DNA from: Pedobacter helvus
Lineage (GTDB): Bacteria; Bacteroidota; Bacteroidia; Sphingobacteriales; Sphingobacteriaceae
DNA: 64,000 nucleotides
NCBI RefSeq assembly: GCF_005925325.1
Contig: NZ_SRMP01000002.1
Span: 248,001 to 312,000 of the forward strand
Reading direction: 5' to 3'
Shown: positions 44,475 through 54,303 of the stretch, piece after piece
Position numbering within the stretch: the first letter of the stretch is position 1
Layout of the letters: each line of letters opens with the position of its first letter
Translations under genes and position numbers: made by a program
Notes under the pieces: generated by a model
The model's database searches: none
What the model saw: the letters and a program-made list of their open reading frames with translations, nothing else
Told to the model about the DNA's origin: nothing

Positions 44475-47435
44475 TTACGCCAAAAGATCTCTAATATCTT
44501 CCTTGCTTAAAGATTTAAAGAAACTTTCTTCTGTAGTAATTAACGAGCTGGCTAATGATTTCTTACGGCGTTGCAAAGCTAAAATCTTTTCTTCCACGGT
44601 ATCTTTTGAAATGAATTTGTAGATAAAAACCTTTTTATCTTGTCCAATGCGGTGCGTACGGTCAATAGCTTGTTGTTCGATGGCAGGGTTCCACCAAGGG
44701 TCTAAGATAAAAACGTAATCGGCTTGGGTTAAGTTTAGTCCAACTCCACCAGCTTTTATCGAAATCAAGAATACCTTTAGGTCTTCATTCTGTTGAAAAT
44801 CCGCTACAATTTCGCCCCGGTTTTTTGTGCCACCATCTAAATAAGCATAGCTGATTTGTTCCTTTTCCAAGTGCTTCCTGAAAATTTCCAAGTGTTTCAC
44901 AAACTGAGAGAAAATCAAAACCTTGTGGCCACCCTTTAGTACGTTGTCCAAGGTGTGCATTACGTTCTCGAACTTTCCAGAATCAGAAGTATATTCTTCG
45001 TCAATCATTACTGGATGGTTGGCCAACTGGCGCAAAGCCGTTAAGCCTTGCAAAATCTGGATTTGCTTTTTGGCGTAAGTGCCGTTGTCCATGCTGCTCA
45101 ACAAATCATTACGATAAGCTGATTTGGTCTTCTCATAATACGCTGCTTGGTCCTCGCTCATGTTGCAATAGTAGATCTGCTCCGTTTTAGGCGGTAGTTC
45201 GGCAGCTACCTGTTCCTTCGTCCTACGTAAAACAAAAGGCTTGATGATGGCCTGTAGTTTCTTCGCCTTATCTTCATCCTTGCGTTTTTCTATGGCTTGT
45301 ACATACTCCTCGTTAAAGAAAGTTTGTGTGCCCAACAAACCGGGGTTTAGAAAAGTTAACTGCGTCCATAAATCGCTAACCGAATTTTCTATTGGCGTGC
45401 CACTCAGCACCAATTTATGTCTAGATTTTAACATCCTCACCGCCTTGAAAGACTTAGAAGAAGGGTTTTTGATGTTCTGACTTTCATCTAGAATAATGTA
45501 GTTAAAATAAAAACCCTGCAATACATCGGCATCAACACGGGTTACGCCGTAAGTAGTAATCACCACATCGTACTTATCGAAAGTAGCAACATCTTTGTTC
45601 CTATTCGTTCCCGTATGTGAAAGTATTTTTAAAGATGGAGTAAACTTCTTGGCTTCGTTAATCCAATTGTAAATTAAGGAAGTAGGCATGATGATCAGTG
45701 AGGTGCTGTGACTGTTGTTTTGCGTATCCTCCTCTTTCATTTTTTGCAGCATAGCCAAGGTCTGGATGGTTTTACCCAACCCCATGTCATCTGCCAAGCA
45801 ACCGCCAAAATTGTATTCACGCAAAAAACTGAACCAATTGTAGCCCGCTTTTTGGTAATGACGTAAATCGCCTTTGAAATTTACGGGCATCGAAAAATCA
45901 TCGATTTGCTCAAAATCGTTCAGCTTTTGCAGTTTACGATCTAGCGTAACATTGGCAATGCTGTCTTCTGCTAAATCGTTAATTAAGCCAACGTGATATT
46001 TCTTTAGTTTCAATTGCTTGCCTGCATCAGCTAGGCTAAATAAGCTGCTGTATTGCGTGAACCACTTTTCTGGGATCACTGCAATATCACCATCGGGCAA
46101 AACAAACTCCCTTTTTTTATGAAGGATGTGTTGTTTCAATGAAATAAACGGAATAGGGTGGATGCCGAAATATACGATAGCATTGATATCGAACCAATCA
46201 TTGTCTTCCTTGATTTCGAAGTCAATTTTATTACTGCCTAACACAAACCGTTTGGCACTGTTAGCCTGCTCCACTTCGAAACCATGCTCTTTCAATACAT
46301 CAATATGCTCATTTACCCAGCTAATGATGGCGTAAGAAGCATCGTGGTTTTCATTGGGTATTGGTAATTCTAAATGATGGAAAAGTGCACTTACTTTCTT
46401 TAATCCTAGACCCGTTAAAAAGTTGAATTGCTGTTTTTCCCAATCAATATTTCTTTTGATACGGTGAAAGGTGTAGTTAACGGTTTCGTTGGCATTGGCT
46501 TCTTCATCACCTACACTTTCTGCAACGCTTTCAACGCTCTCGACAGTTTCTTTGGTTAAACGAACCGTAACCTTATGTTCGTTGCCCATCGCAAAAGAAT
46601 AGCTGCCGTATTTGAAATAAAGTTGGATTTGCGAAATTCCGCCTTCAACATAAATTACCTTGAGCGCTGCTTTAGGCTCATGCTTTTCTGTTTTAATATC
46701 AAACCCCTCGGCATAAACATGGTATTTCTCTATCAGCGGAGCAACAAACTTTTCAAAATAGGTTTCTTCAGTTGCTTTAGGGATGGTAATGTATCTTTTA
46801 TTAAGGAAAGGCGTTAGCTTCTTGCCTTCAAAATCCTGCTCAAAAAAATACATTACATCATTTAGCAATAACCAAGCAGGCTGATTGCAAATCACCTGAG
46901 CATCTTTAAACATGAAATCGATGCGCAAACCCTGGTATTTGATGGTCGGGAAATAGCGTGTTTCCGTTTCATTTCTTCTAAAATGAAATAAAATGGTAGA
47001 AGCTTCTGTAGCCAGTTCCAATTTTCTCTCGGCTGGCCAACCATCTTTATCCATTAAATATAAGCCACCTTTGGTTTTAAGGATGTCCAAAACTTCTACT
47101 AGCTTTTTCTCAATTTTTGGCCTTACAGAATCGTAAAATTTTTGATCGTAAAACTTGCTGAAAAATTCGAAAGGTCTAATCGCTTTCTTATAGTATTTTT
47201 TGATAATGAAATCTTGCTCGGTCTCATCCAGGATCTTAATCAGCTTAAAATCTAGCTCGCTGAGGTGCTTCGCAAACTCTTGCGCCGTATGTGTAAATAG
47301 TCGTTGATAGGTCAACGAAAAATCGCCCTGCGGATTGAGCTGAACAATGTGCGGCTCAATTAAATAGCCCAGATAATCGTGTTTGCACAATGAATACACA
47401 ATCTGACATGGAGCTGAACTATTTACTCGTAACAT
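44475..47435 (-). CDS. SNF2-family DEAD-like helicase
   Basis: A 986-residue Swi2/Snf2 ATPase. An N-terminal about 450-residue region of bacterial SNF2-associated type precedes the motor. Helicase motifs are visible: Q/I region LADDMGLGKTIQTLA, DEAH-equivalent LDESQNIKNPSS, SGTPIENSVSDLW, and in the second half LIFSQFVKHLEIF, GGVGLNLTQADYVFILDPWWNPA and DRTHRIGQDKKVFIYKF. It translocates on duplex DNA and remodels protein-DNA complexes, perhaps RNA polymerase as for RapA-like proteins. A palindromic CTCTCC-TTTTAG-GGAGAG repeat lies beyond its 3' end. Start ATG 47435. Confidence 0.93.
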   Translation of the reverse strand: MLRVNSSAPCQIVYSLCKHDYLGYLIEPHIVQLNPQGDFSLTYQRLFTHTAQEFAKHLSELDFKLIKILDETEQDFIIKKYYKKAIRPFEFFSKFYDQKFYDSVRPKIEKKLVEVLDILKTKGGLYLMDKDGWPAERKLELATEASTILFHFRRNETETRYFPTIKYQGLRIDFMFKDAQVICNQPAWLLLNDVMYFFEQDFEGKKLTPFLNKRYITIPKATEETYFEKFVAPLIEKYHVYAEGFDIKTEKHEPKAALKVIYVEGGISQIQLYFKYGSYSFAMGNEHKVTVRLTKETVESVESVAESVGDEEANANETVNYTFHRIKRNIDWEKQQFNFLTGLGLKKVSALFHHLELPIPNENHDASYAIISWVNEHIDVLKEHGFEVEQANSAKRFVLGSNKIDFEIKEDNDWFDINAIVYFGIHPIPFISLKQHILHKKREFVLPDGDIAVIPEKWFTQYSSLFSLADAGKQLKLKKYHVGLINDLAEDSIANVTLDRKLQKLNDFEQIDDFSMPVNFKGDLRHYQKAGYNWFSFLREYNFGGCLADDMGLGKTIQTLAMLQKMKEEDTQNNSHSTSLIIMPTSLIYNWINEAKKFTPSLKILSHTGTNRNKDVATFDKYDVVITTYGVTRVDADVLQGFYFNYIILDESQNIKNPSSKSFKAVRMLKSRHKLVLSGTPIENSVSDLWTQLTFLNPGLLGTQTFFNEEYVQAIEKRKDEDKAKKLQAIIKPFVLRRTKEQVAAELPPKTEQIYYCNMSEDQAAYYEKTKSAYRNDLLSSMDNGTYAKKQIQILQGLTALRQLANHPVMIDEEYTSDSGKFENVMHTLDNVLKGGHKVLIFSQFVKHLEIFRKHLEKEQISYAYLDGGTKNRGEIVADFQQNEDLKVFLISIKAGGVGLNLTQADYVFILDPWWNPAIEQQAIDRTHRIGQDKKVFIYKFISKDTVEEKILALQRRKKSLASSLITTEESFFKSLSKEDIRDLLA

Positions 47436-47560
47436 TGACTAAAGACTAAAACAGTTAAAAGGTATGGTGATTAAAATCTTTAAACTTACGGCAAATACTT
47501 GTTTTTTCAAAACAATATTTAGTGGATTAGTGCATCCATAATTTTTAGAAAAGCAATGAT

Positions 47561-47657
47561 ACTGCTACTTTAAATGTTAGTCCCGCCATACATTTCAAGT
47601 CCGCACTCATTGCATTCGCTTACGGGCTTTACATTGCTGTCGGGTTTAATTAACAAC
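47561..47657 (-). repeat. Dispersed intergenic repeat, minus orientation
   Basis: Read on the minus strand: TTAATTAAACCCGACAGCAA then TGTAAAGCCCG ... GTGCGGACTTGAAATG ... GCGGGACTAACATTTAAAG. It matches the copy at 60076-60175 in its two conserved ends. It lies in the 664-base noncoding stretch 47436-48099. Confidence 0.65.
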
Positions 47658-47710
47658 AAGTTTTGCAGATAATTTGCCAATCTTACCCACCATATCCTAT
47701 AACTGCTCTT

Positions 47711-47780
47711 CGTTTATTAAACCTGTATTGAGGTGGATACCGATTTTTCATCGGGAGTAACAAAAAGCGGGACTGCTTTT
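47711..47780 (+). repeat. Dispersed intergenic repeat, degenerate short copy
   Basis: TTATTAAACCTGTATTGAGG ... CATCGGGAG ... AAAAAGCGGGACTGC. Same family as 47561-47657, opposite orientation, shortened. The rest of 47436-48099 holds no convincing gene; a 61-codon ORF at 47779 overlaps the repeat and is judged spurious. Confidence 0.5.
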
Positions 47781-48020
47781 GCCAAGAAACACAGCCATAC
47801 TTTTTCTAATATTAAACACCAGCGTTAAAATCAGTGAAAAATTGATGGCCGTTGGTCGAAAAATTACAGGCGTTGGTCTAGGGTTAACTACTTGTGGTAT
47901 AAAACGGAGAAAAGCCGTGCAACGTTTTTGTTTTCTCGCAGTCTTATATTCGAAAACATCCTGAAAAGGTTGACAATTAACAGAAAATCAAAAAGATAAA
48001 AATATTAAAATTATGAAACC

Positions 48021-48064
48021 ATCATGATTTTGTAAATCAAAAAACAACAAAATCAAATCATGAT
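48021..48064 (+). promoter_or_regulatory. Inverted repeat upstream of the GIN-type protein gene
   Basis: ATCATGATTT (48021-48030) and AAATCATGAT (48055-48064) form a perfect 10-base inverted repeat with a 24-base spacer, 36 bases upstream of the ATG at 48100. Could be an operator. Confidence 0.4.
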
Positions 48065-48099
48065 AGCTTCATTACAAATGAAATTAAATTAAAAAAATT

Positions 48100-48774
48100 A
48101 TGAAAACTTCTATTAAAAATTTATTCGTGGTAGCATTAGGTTTGGTAACCATTTCTACATCAGCATTTGCAAACGAGAGCATTACAGACAATGTTAAAGC
48201 AAACGTAAAAAGTACTTCGGCTGTAAAAAATGTAACTGTTTTGAGCGAGGTAAAAAACATCAACAAAATTGTAGCTACAGGCAACGTAGAGGTGTTTGTA
48301 GTACAATCGCCAACAGAAAGCGTAAAAGTGTATGATAGCTACTACTCAAAAAATGCATTGGTACAACAAAAAGATGGTGTGTTGCGCATCAGTTCTTTCG
48401 AGAAGGAGCCTTTAGCCGTAACGGTGTATGTACGCAATATTTCAGCTATTGAAGCAAGCGACAATGCAACGGTAAAAACTTTCGGAAAAGTGAACTTCTT
48501 GAGCCTAGATGTGTTATTGACCGGCAAAGCAACTGCAGACATCAATGCGAAAACTGTAAATCTTTACACTTCGATCAATGACCACGCAAGTTTGAAATTG
48601 GGTGGTTCTACGGAAGAGCATTATGCTTTACTAGGTATTTCGGCAAAGCTGACTACAGGTAACTTTGTTGCAGGTAAATCGGATGTGAAATCTATTGCTC
48701 CTAAATACATTGCCCAAGCAAAACCAATAGCTACCTTAGAAAGCTTAGCAATTGCTGACGAGTTGGCTAAATAA
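48100..48774 (+). CDS. Exported DUF2807/GIN-domain-like protein
   Basis: A 224-residue exported protein (signal peptide ending SAFANE). The beta-rich body has INKIVATGNVEVFVVQSPTE, LRISSFEKEPLAVTVYVRNISAIEASDNATVKTF and LGGSTEEHYALLG, matching the head-GIN domain pattern of DUF2807 proteins, which form a beta-helix. It has no neighbours in the same direction. Function is unknown, probably periplasmic or cell-surface. A terminator follows 37 bases after the stop. Confidence 0.75.
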   Translation: MKTSIKNLFVVALGLVTISTSAFANESITDNVKANVKSTSAVKNVTVLSEVKNINKIVATGNVEVFVVQSPTESVKVYDSYYSKNALVQQKDGVLRISSFEKEPLAVTVYVRNISAIEASDNATVKTFGKVNFLSLDVLLTGKATADINAKTVNLYTSINDHASLKLGGSTEEHYALLGISAKLTTGNFVAGKSDVKSIAPKYIAQAKPIATLESLAIADELAK

Positions 48775-48810
48775 AATCCGCTCCCTTCAATAGGGCTCTA
48801 TATAAATGTA

Positions 48811-48840
48811 AAAGGCAGTTCAAGTGATTGAGCTGCCTTT
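48811..48840. terminator. Bidirectional terminator between convergent genes
   Basis: AAAGGCAGTTCAA / TTGAGCTGCCTTT, 13 bp with one G-T and a GTGA tetraloop. Lies between the GIN-type gene and the hypothetical minus-strand gene. Confidence 0.85.
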
Positions 48841-48843
48841 TGG

Positions 48844-49524
48844 TTATTTTAACGGCTCTATTAACGTCGGAGCCATTATATACCCATCTTCTACAGGTTT
48901 TTGTAACACAAATCTATAACATTCTTTAGGGGTTGTTGCCCATTCTTTGCTCTGCTCCAAAGCCTCATCTATTTGTTTTCTCCACTTTAAAAATGCACCG
49001 TCAATCCTGTCTTCTATAACCTCCTTAAAATATTGTTTATACATCGAAATTCTTTTCTGGTGCATTTGATCTTTTATAGTAGTATACATAATACTTATTG
49101 CACCAACTGATTTTGATTTATCTTGAAGTTCTTTTAATTCTTTTCTTGCAAATCTTGCAGACAGTTCACAGATATCAAAATATAGATTTTGTATTTCAAT
49201 TTGGATCGTATCTATAGTTTTTAATGATGAGGTAGCTTTATCAAATGCAGGTACAAAATATGCTATTTCATAGTTAGTGTATCTATCCTTTTTCTTTTTT
49301 GGAATATCAAGTACAGACCAAATTCCTACAGATGCCAAAGCAGTAAGATTATAATCGGTCATTATCTTTTCTACTTCTGGACTTATTTTCCCCTGGTAAT
49401 CCAGTCTTGTCAACTTTACATTTGGTTGCCAAAATATATGCCGTTCTGTGCTAGTAATGGGCTTTTCTTGAGCGAGACAATTTAGCGTAAGAGATAGTGA
49501 GAGAAGTAAGAGCAAATTCTTCAT
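48844..49524 (-). CDS. Exported hypothetical protein
   Basis: A 226-residue protein with a signal peptide (ending LNCLAQ). I do not recognise the family. The mature part is mixed alpha/beta, with WQPNVKLTRLDYQG, ASVGIWSVLDIPKKKK and a long helical C-terminal half rich in Lys/Glu. The internal Cys before Ala-Gln makes lipidation possible but the site is not a good lipobox. Confidence 0.65.
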   Translation of the reverse strand: MKNLLLLLSLSLTLNCLAQEKPITSTERHIFWQPNVKLTRLDYQGKISPEVEKIMTDYNLTALASVGIWSVLDIPKKKKDRYTNYEIAYFVPAFDKATSSLKTIDTIQIEIQNLYFDICELSARFARKELKELQDKSKSVGAISIMYTTIKDQMHQKRISMYKQYFKEVIEDRIDGAFLKWRKQIDEALEQSKEWATTPKECYRFVLQKPVEDGYIMAPTLIEPLK

Positions 49525-49542
49525 AGCAAATTTAGTAAACAG

Positions 49543-49581
49543 AGCCTTACAAAGTTTTTGATACTTTGTAAGGCTTTTTAT
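49543..49581. terminator. Terminator-like palindrome between two minus-strand genes
   Basis: AGCCTTACAAAGT / ACTTTGTAAGGCT, 13 perfect base pairs. The T-run lies on the plus-strand side, although both flanking genes read minus, so its direction is unexpected; it may still stop the ALDH transcript weakly. Confidence 0.6.
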
Positions 49582-49610
49582 TTATGTCCCCCTTTTAGAA
49601 GATTTATGGT

Positions 49611-51152
49611 TTACAAATCAAACTTAATACCCTGTGCTAGTGGCAAAGTATTGGAATAGTTAATTGTGTTGGTTTGTCTGCGCATGTAAGCTTTCCAAGC
49701 ATCAGAGCCGCTTTCTCTACCGCCGCCTGTTTCTTTCTCGCCACCAAAAGCACCGCCAATTTCAGCACCAGAAGTACCGATGTTTACGTTGGCAATACCG
49801 CAATCTGAACCTTGCGCAGAAAGGAATTGCTCCGCTTCACGCAAGTTCAAGGTCATAATAGCCGAAGACAAACCTTGAGGAACACCGTTTTGTAAAGCAA
49901 TGGCCTCTTCCAAATCGTTGTACTTCATTAGATATAGAATTGGTGCAAAAGTCTCGTGCTGTACAATTTCGTAATGGTTCTCTACTTCGGCAATGCAAGG
50001 TTTAACATAACAACCTGAGCTGTATTCGCCGCCTTCCAAAACACCACCTTCTACTACAAATTTGCCGCCCTCTGCCTTACATTTTTCTATCGAAGCTAGG
50101 TAAGCATTCACCGCATCTTTGTCGATCAGCGGACCAACATGGTTATTTTGGTCTAAAGGATTACCGATACGCAACTGTCCGTAAGCTTTAACCAGTTTAG
50201 CTTTGAAAGTTTCGTACACACTTTCGTGGATGATCAATCTTCGCGTAGTGGTGCAGCGCTGTCCAGCAGTGCCCACGGCGCCAAAAACGGCTCCAATTAA
50301 CGACATATCTAAATCGGCATCTTTAGATATGATAATGGCGTTGTTACCACCCAATTCTAAAATGGTTTTGCCCAAACGGTTGGCCACTTGCATGGCTACT
50401 GCCTTACCCATTCTGGTAGAGCCTGTTGCCGAAACTAAAGGCACACGGGTATCGGCACTTAGTAGTTTGCCAATTTCGGCATCGCCGATAATCAAATTAG
50501 AAACTCCTTCTGGGATATCATTGGCAGCAAAAACATCTTCAGCTATGCGCTGACAAGCAATGGCTGTAATTGGTGTTTTTTCTGATGGTTTCCAAACGCA
50601 AACATTACCACAAACCCAAGCCAACGCAGCATTCCAGCTCCAAACCGCAACCGGGAAGTTAAAGGCAGAGATAATACCTACCACACCAAGTGGGTGCCAT
50701 TGTTCGTACATGCGGTGGTTTGGTCTTTCGCTGTGCATGGTTAAACCGTACAACTGTCGTGATAAGCCTACCGCAAAATCACAGATATCTATCATTTCTT
50801 GCACTTCGCCTAAACCTTCCTGTAAGCTTTTACCCATTTCGTAAGAAACCAAAGTGCCCAAAGCAGTCTTTTGTTTTCTTAATGCATCGCCAAACTGGCG
50901 TACAATTTCACCACGTTTGGGCGCAGGAACTTTGTTCCAGTATTTATAGGCTTCTTGAGCAGTGCTGATGACATGATCGTATTCTTCCAAAGACGCTGCA
51001 AAAACTGATGAGATTTTTTGTCCATCAACTGGCGACATACTATGGATGTGCTCACCGTTTGCAGCATGGCTCCATTTACTTCCAGTACTGTAAGAAGGGT
51101 TATATCCAGCAATGCCTAACTGCGCTAAAATTGAATTGATATCCGGTTTCAT
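49611..51152 (-). CDS. Aldehyde dehydrogenase, ALDH7 type
   Basis: A 513-residue NAD-dependent aldehyde dehydrogenase. The catalytic cysteine is in [13 protein letters not shown], the catalytic Glu in LELGGNNAI, and NAD-binding GSTRMGK precedes it. The QRCTTTRRL signature and overall pattern resemble ALDH7 (alpha-aminoadipic semialdehyde/piperideine-6-carboxylate dehydrogenase), which acts in lysine degradation. No other lysine-degradation gene is adjacent, so this is a family-based inference. Confidence 0.9.
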   Translation of the reverse strand: MKPDINSILAQLGIAGYNPSYSTGSKWSHAANGEHIHSMSPVDGQKISSVFAASLEEYDHVISTAQEAYKYWNKVPAPKRGEIVRQFGDALRKQKTALGTLVSYEMGKSLQEGLGEVQEMIDICDFAVGLSRQLYGLTMHSERPNHRMYEQWHPLGVVGIISAFNFPVAVWSWNAALAWVCGNVCVWKPSEKTPITAIACQRIAEDVFAANDIPEGVSNLIIGDAEIGKLLSADTRVPLVSATGSTRMGKAVAMQVANRLGKTILELGGNNAIIISKDADLDMSLIGAVFGAVGTAGQRCTTTRRLIIHESVYETFKAKLVKAYGQLRIGNPLDQNNHVGPLIDKDAVNAYLASIEKCKAEGGKFVVEGGVLEGGEYSSGCYVKPCIAEVENHYEIVQHETFAPILYLMKYNDLEEAIALQNGVPQGLSSAIMTLNLREAEQFLSAQGSDCGIANVNIGTSGAEIGGAFGGEKETGGGRESGSDAWKAYMRRQTNTINYSNTLPLAQGIKFDL

Positions 51153-51313
51153 AATGCTAATGTTTTAAAACGGTTGTCTACAAATCAACAAAAAATAAAA
51201 TTGATTAGAAATGTTTTCCATTGTTTTTTGCAGCAGATGCTCGGGTGATTGATGATAAGTTTATATCGAAAATCTATGTATCCCGAAGATCGGGGCTAGT
51301 CTTATGGTTAGTT

Positions 51314-51775
51314 TTAATTACAATTCTCTTTTCGTCTGGTGTCTATCAAGTAAAGGATCTTCCAGTCTTTTTCTGTCTTTACCAGCTGAAAAGAATTCAC
51401 ACCGCAATGGCTAAACTTTTCTTCGATATAGAATTTATAATCTGTCCAAACGCTGGCCAAATTGTCGTCTATCAAAATTTTAGTGAACGCAATTCTCTCA
51501 TCGTAAACATCAGGATGTGGTTTCGAAATACCGGCGATAAACTGATTTAAATCGGTATTTCTCACTATTGTGTTTCCTTCTTTGGTTTTACCAATGGTCT
51601 GTAGAATTGCCTCTTTGTTGAAGGCCGCTCTTATCAACGTGCTGTCCGATTTTCGCATGCCATCAAATAGCTGGTTGATGGTTTTTTTGATGGCTTCTTC
51701 ATCAGGGTTTTGTGCAGCTGCGGGAACTGTAACTGCAATAACTAGTAGCCCAAACAGGGTGATCAGTTTATTCAT
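51314..51775 (-). CDS. Exported NTF2/SnoaL-like protein
   Basis: A 153-residue protein with a signal peptide (PAAAQ) and an NTF2-like fold: EEAIKKTINQLFDGMRKSD at the N-terminus, NLASVWTDYKFYIEEKFSHCGVNSFQL and KDWKILYLIDTRR at the end. Such proteins bind small hydrophobic ligands or act as isomerase-like enzymes. No active-site assignment can be made. It lies 161 bases upstream of the ALDH gene start, same strand, with a noncoding gap. Confidence 0.75.
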   Translation of the reverse strand: MNKLITLFGLLVIAVTVPAAAQNPDEEAIKKTINQLFDGMRKSDSTLIRAAFNKEAILQTIGKTKEGNTIVRNTDLNQFIAGISKPHPDVYDERIAFTKILIDDNLASVWTDYKFYIEEKFSHCGVNSFQLVKTEKDWKILYLIDTRRKENCN

Positions 51776-52018
51776 GACTTTGATTTTACCTTTTTAAAAC
51801 TAAATATACCGAAATTTGTAATAAGTATAAATGAATACGCCCCTGCCCAGCGGCCACAATACATCAACACCTTCATCCGCCTAAATCTTTTATTTTTAAA
51901 CATTTGAGCCGCCTATTGTGTGTATGTTGATAATTATTTGGACATCTTGTTTAATAATTAACGTAAACTTATACTGTATTACTAAGCAACTAGGGCTGTT
52001 CTTTTAAATATTCAAAAC

Positions 52019-53422
52019 ATGGAAGAAGAATTTGAATTTGATTTTAATGAAGATGCGCAAAATTCTGTAGAACGTTATGAAGAGATGATCCGTAACGAGG
52101 ATCAGTATTTTTTTGATGCGCAAGCTTTTGAATATATCATAGATAACTATATAGAAAAGAATGATCCTGTTAAGGCTTTACAGGTAATTGATTTTGCGCT
52201 TAGCCAACATCCGTATGCAGCTGTTTTTTTAATCAAGCAAGCGCAATTACTGTTGTTTACCAACGAGGTAGACAGGGCTTTTGCTGCACTAGAAAAGGCC
52301 GAAATGTTAGAAGCTTCGGAAGCTGATATTTATGTGCTTCGAGGTAATATCTACCAGAACATGGATCGCCATGCAGAAGCATTGGAAAATTATGAAAAGG
52401 CATTGACACTGGCAGAAACTACGGATGAGATTTTACTGCAGATTGCCTACGTGTATCAAAATATGCACGATTATGAAAATGCAATTGTTTACATTAAGCG
52501 CAGCTTAGAACAAAATATGGAGAACAAAGACGGACTTTATGAACTGGCTTTTTGTTACGATATTTTGGATAAGCAGGAAGAAAGTATCCAATTTTATCAA
52601 GAGTATATCGACAGCGATCCTTATTCTTACGCAGCATGGTATAACTTGGCAAATTCATTTCATAAGTTAGAGCTTTACGAAAAGGCAATCGACGCTTATG
52701 ACTATGCCATCTTAATTAAGGAAAATTTCTCTTCTGCCTATTTTAATAAAGGAAATGCTTTAGTGCAGTTAGATAAGTATGAAGAAGCTATTGAGGTTTA
52801 TAAGCAGACTTTCGAGTACGAACCACCTAATGCAGATACCTATTGCGCCATTGGCGAATGTTATGAAAAGCTAGAGCAAATGGGCGAAGCAAGGTCTTAT
52901 TACAAAAAATCTGTGAAGATGGATCCTAAGATGGCCGATGCTTGGTTTGGAATTGGTGTGACATTAAATTTTGAAGAACGTTATTTTGAATCGCTGCATT
53001 TCTACAAAAAAGCATTAGATCTTGATGATGAAAATGCGGATTTCTGGTTCGCCATGGCCGATGCATACTACAAACTTGGGCAAATTGAAGAATCAATCGA
53101 AGCTTACTACAAAGTGTTGGAGTTTAATCCGGTAGACGTAGAGGCTTGGTTAGATTTTTCTACCGTTTTGTATGAACAAGGCAGGTTGGTGGAAGCATCG
53201 GAAACAATGCTGGATGCCATAAAGAACAATCCGGATGCTGCGGAACTCTATTATAGAATGGTAGCCTACATGTTTGCTTTGGGTAAAGTGCAAGAAGGGG
53301 TAGACTACTTACAAACTGCCTTAGAAATAGATCCTGATAAGCATTATATTTTGTTCGAATATTTGCCACAATTGCAAAATAATAGCACAATCGTCGCAAT
53401 TATAAGCAACTACATTAAATAA
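52019..53422 (+). CDS. Tetratricopeptide repeat protein
   Basis: A 467-residue soluble protein with about ten or more TPR units from residue 40 to 460 (e.g. DIYVLRGNIYQNMDRHAEALENYEKAL, ENKDGLYELAFCYDILDKQEESIQFY, ADAWFGIGVTLNFEERYFESLHFYKKAL, each read in parts). The N-terminus is acidic (MEEEFEFDFNED). No signal peptide or membrane helix, so it is a cytoplasmic interaction scaffold of unknown partner. The next gene lies 62 bases on. Confidence 0.92.
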   Translation: MEEEFEFDFNEDAQNSVERYEEMIRNEDQYFFDAQAFEYIIDNYIEKNDPVKALQVIDFALSQHPYAAVFLIKQAQLLLFTNEVDRAFAALEKAEMLEASEADIYVLRGNIYQNMDRHAEALENYEKALTLAETTDEILLQIAYVYQNMHDYENAIVYIKRSLEQNMENKDGLYELAFCYDILDKQEESIQFYQEYIDSDPYSYAAWYNLANSFHKLELYEKAIDAYDYAILIKENFSSAYFNKGNALVQLDKYEEAIEVYKQTFEYEPPNADTYCAIGECYEKLEQMGEARSYYKKSVKMDPKMADAWFGIGVTLNFEERYFESLHFYKKALDLDDENADFWFAMADAYYKLGQIEESIEAYYKVLEFNPVDVEAWLDFSTVLYEQGRLVEASETMLDAIKNNPDAAELYYRMVAYMFALGKVQEGVDYLQTALEIDPDKHYILFEYLPQLQNNSTIVAIISNYIK

Positions 53423-53484
53423 AAGGAAAACTAAAGCCGCATAGGTGCTTAAAAAAACGCAGAGTTTTCTAACTTTGCAGCCAT

Positions 53485-54246
53485 ATGAATTACACGTTAA
53501 ACAACATTCCTGAACGTACAGTTAAGCCTCGTCAAAAAGGATTAACCATGGTAATGGACAAGGGCTTAAGTTTAAGGCAAGTTGAAGATTTTTTAGAAGT
53601 TTCAGGTACACATACAGATATTGTGAAATTGGGTTGGGCTACATCTTATGTAACTCCAAATCTAAAAGAGAAATTAGCTTTATATCGCAGTGCAGGTATT
53701 CCGGTTTACTTTGGCGGTACTTTATTTGAGGCTTTTGCAATCAGAAATCAGTTTGAAGACTACCAAAGAGTTTTGGATCAATTCGGGATGGAATATGCCG
53801 AAGTTTCTGATGGCTCTATGGATATCGTTCACGAAGAAAAGTGCGAATACATTTCTAAATTAGCTAAACAAGTAACTGTAATTTCTGAAGTTGGCTCTAA
53901 AGATGCTACAAAGATTTTTGCACCGTATAAGTGGATCCAATTGATGAAAGCTGAAATTGAAGCAGGTTCTTGGAAGGTAATTGCCGAAGCAAGAGAAGGT
54001 GGAAACGTAGGTATTTACCGTGGTACTGGCGAGGTGAGGGAAGGATTAGTTGATGAGATTTTAACGCAAATTCCAGATGAGCGTATCATTTGGGAGGCTC
54101 CACAAAAAGAACAACAAGTTTGGTTCATCAAATTAATTGGTACTAATGTAAACTTGGGCAACATTGCTCCGGCAGAAGTTATTCCTTTAGAAACTATTCG
54201 CCTTGGTTTACGTGGCGATACTTTTGACTACTTTTTGAACAAATAA
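53485..54246 (+). CDS. comA: Phosphosulfolactate synthase (ComA family)
   Basis: A 253-residue TIM-barrel protein matching the ComA family, which adds sulfite to phosphoenolpyruvate to give phosphosulfolactate. Visible blocks: KPRQKGLTMVMDKGLSLRQVE, DIVKLGWATSY, GIPVYFGGTLFEAF, AEVSDGSMDI and VIAEAREGGNVGIYRG. In methanogens this feeds coenzyme M; in bacteria related proteins (e.g. YitD of Bacillus) make sulfolactate, and others have unknown roles. No coenzyme-M genes are visible. A TAACTTTG element ends 7 bases before the ATG. aroE follows. Confidence 0.85.
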   Translation: MNYTLNNIPERTVKPRQKGLTMVMDKGLSLRQVEDFLEVSGTHTDIVKLGWATSYVTPNLKEKLALYRSAGIPVYFGGTLFEAFAIRNQFEDYQRVLDQFGMEYAEVSDGSMDIVHEEKCEYISKLAKQVTVISEVGSKDATKIFAPYKWIQLMKAEIEAGSWKVIAEAREGGNVGIYRGTGEVREGLVDEILTQIPDERIIWEAPQKEQQVWFIKLIGTNVNLGNIAPAEVIPLETIRLGLRGDTFDYFLNK

Positions 54247-54303
54247 TAACCGATATTTTAGCAGTCCATGCCTAACCCGTATGAATTGTTGTGCTTTTAC
54301 GAT

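Noticed and set aside
44410..44622. 70-codon ORF overlapping the SNF2 3' end
   Set aside because: It is largely antisense to a conserved helicase end and to a palindromic repeat.
47779..47964. 61-codon ORF
   Set aside because: It overlaps a degenerate repeat, has no recognisable family or ribosome-binding context, and lies in a noncoding region.
50203..50968. Three ORFs opposite the aldehyde dehydrogenase
   Set aside because: They lie inside a conserved gene on the other strand and have no family features; they are shadows of its codon pattern.
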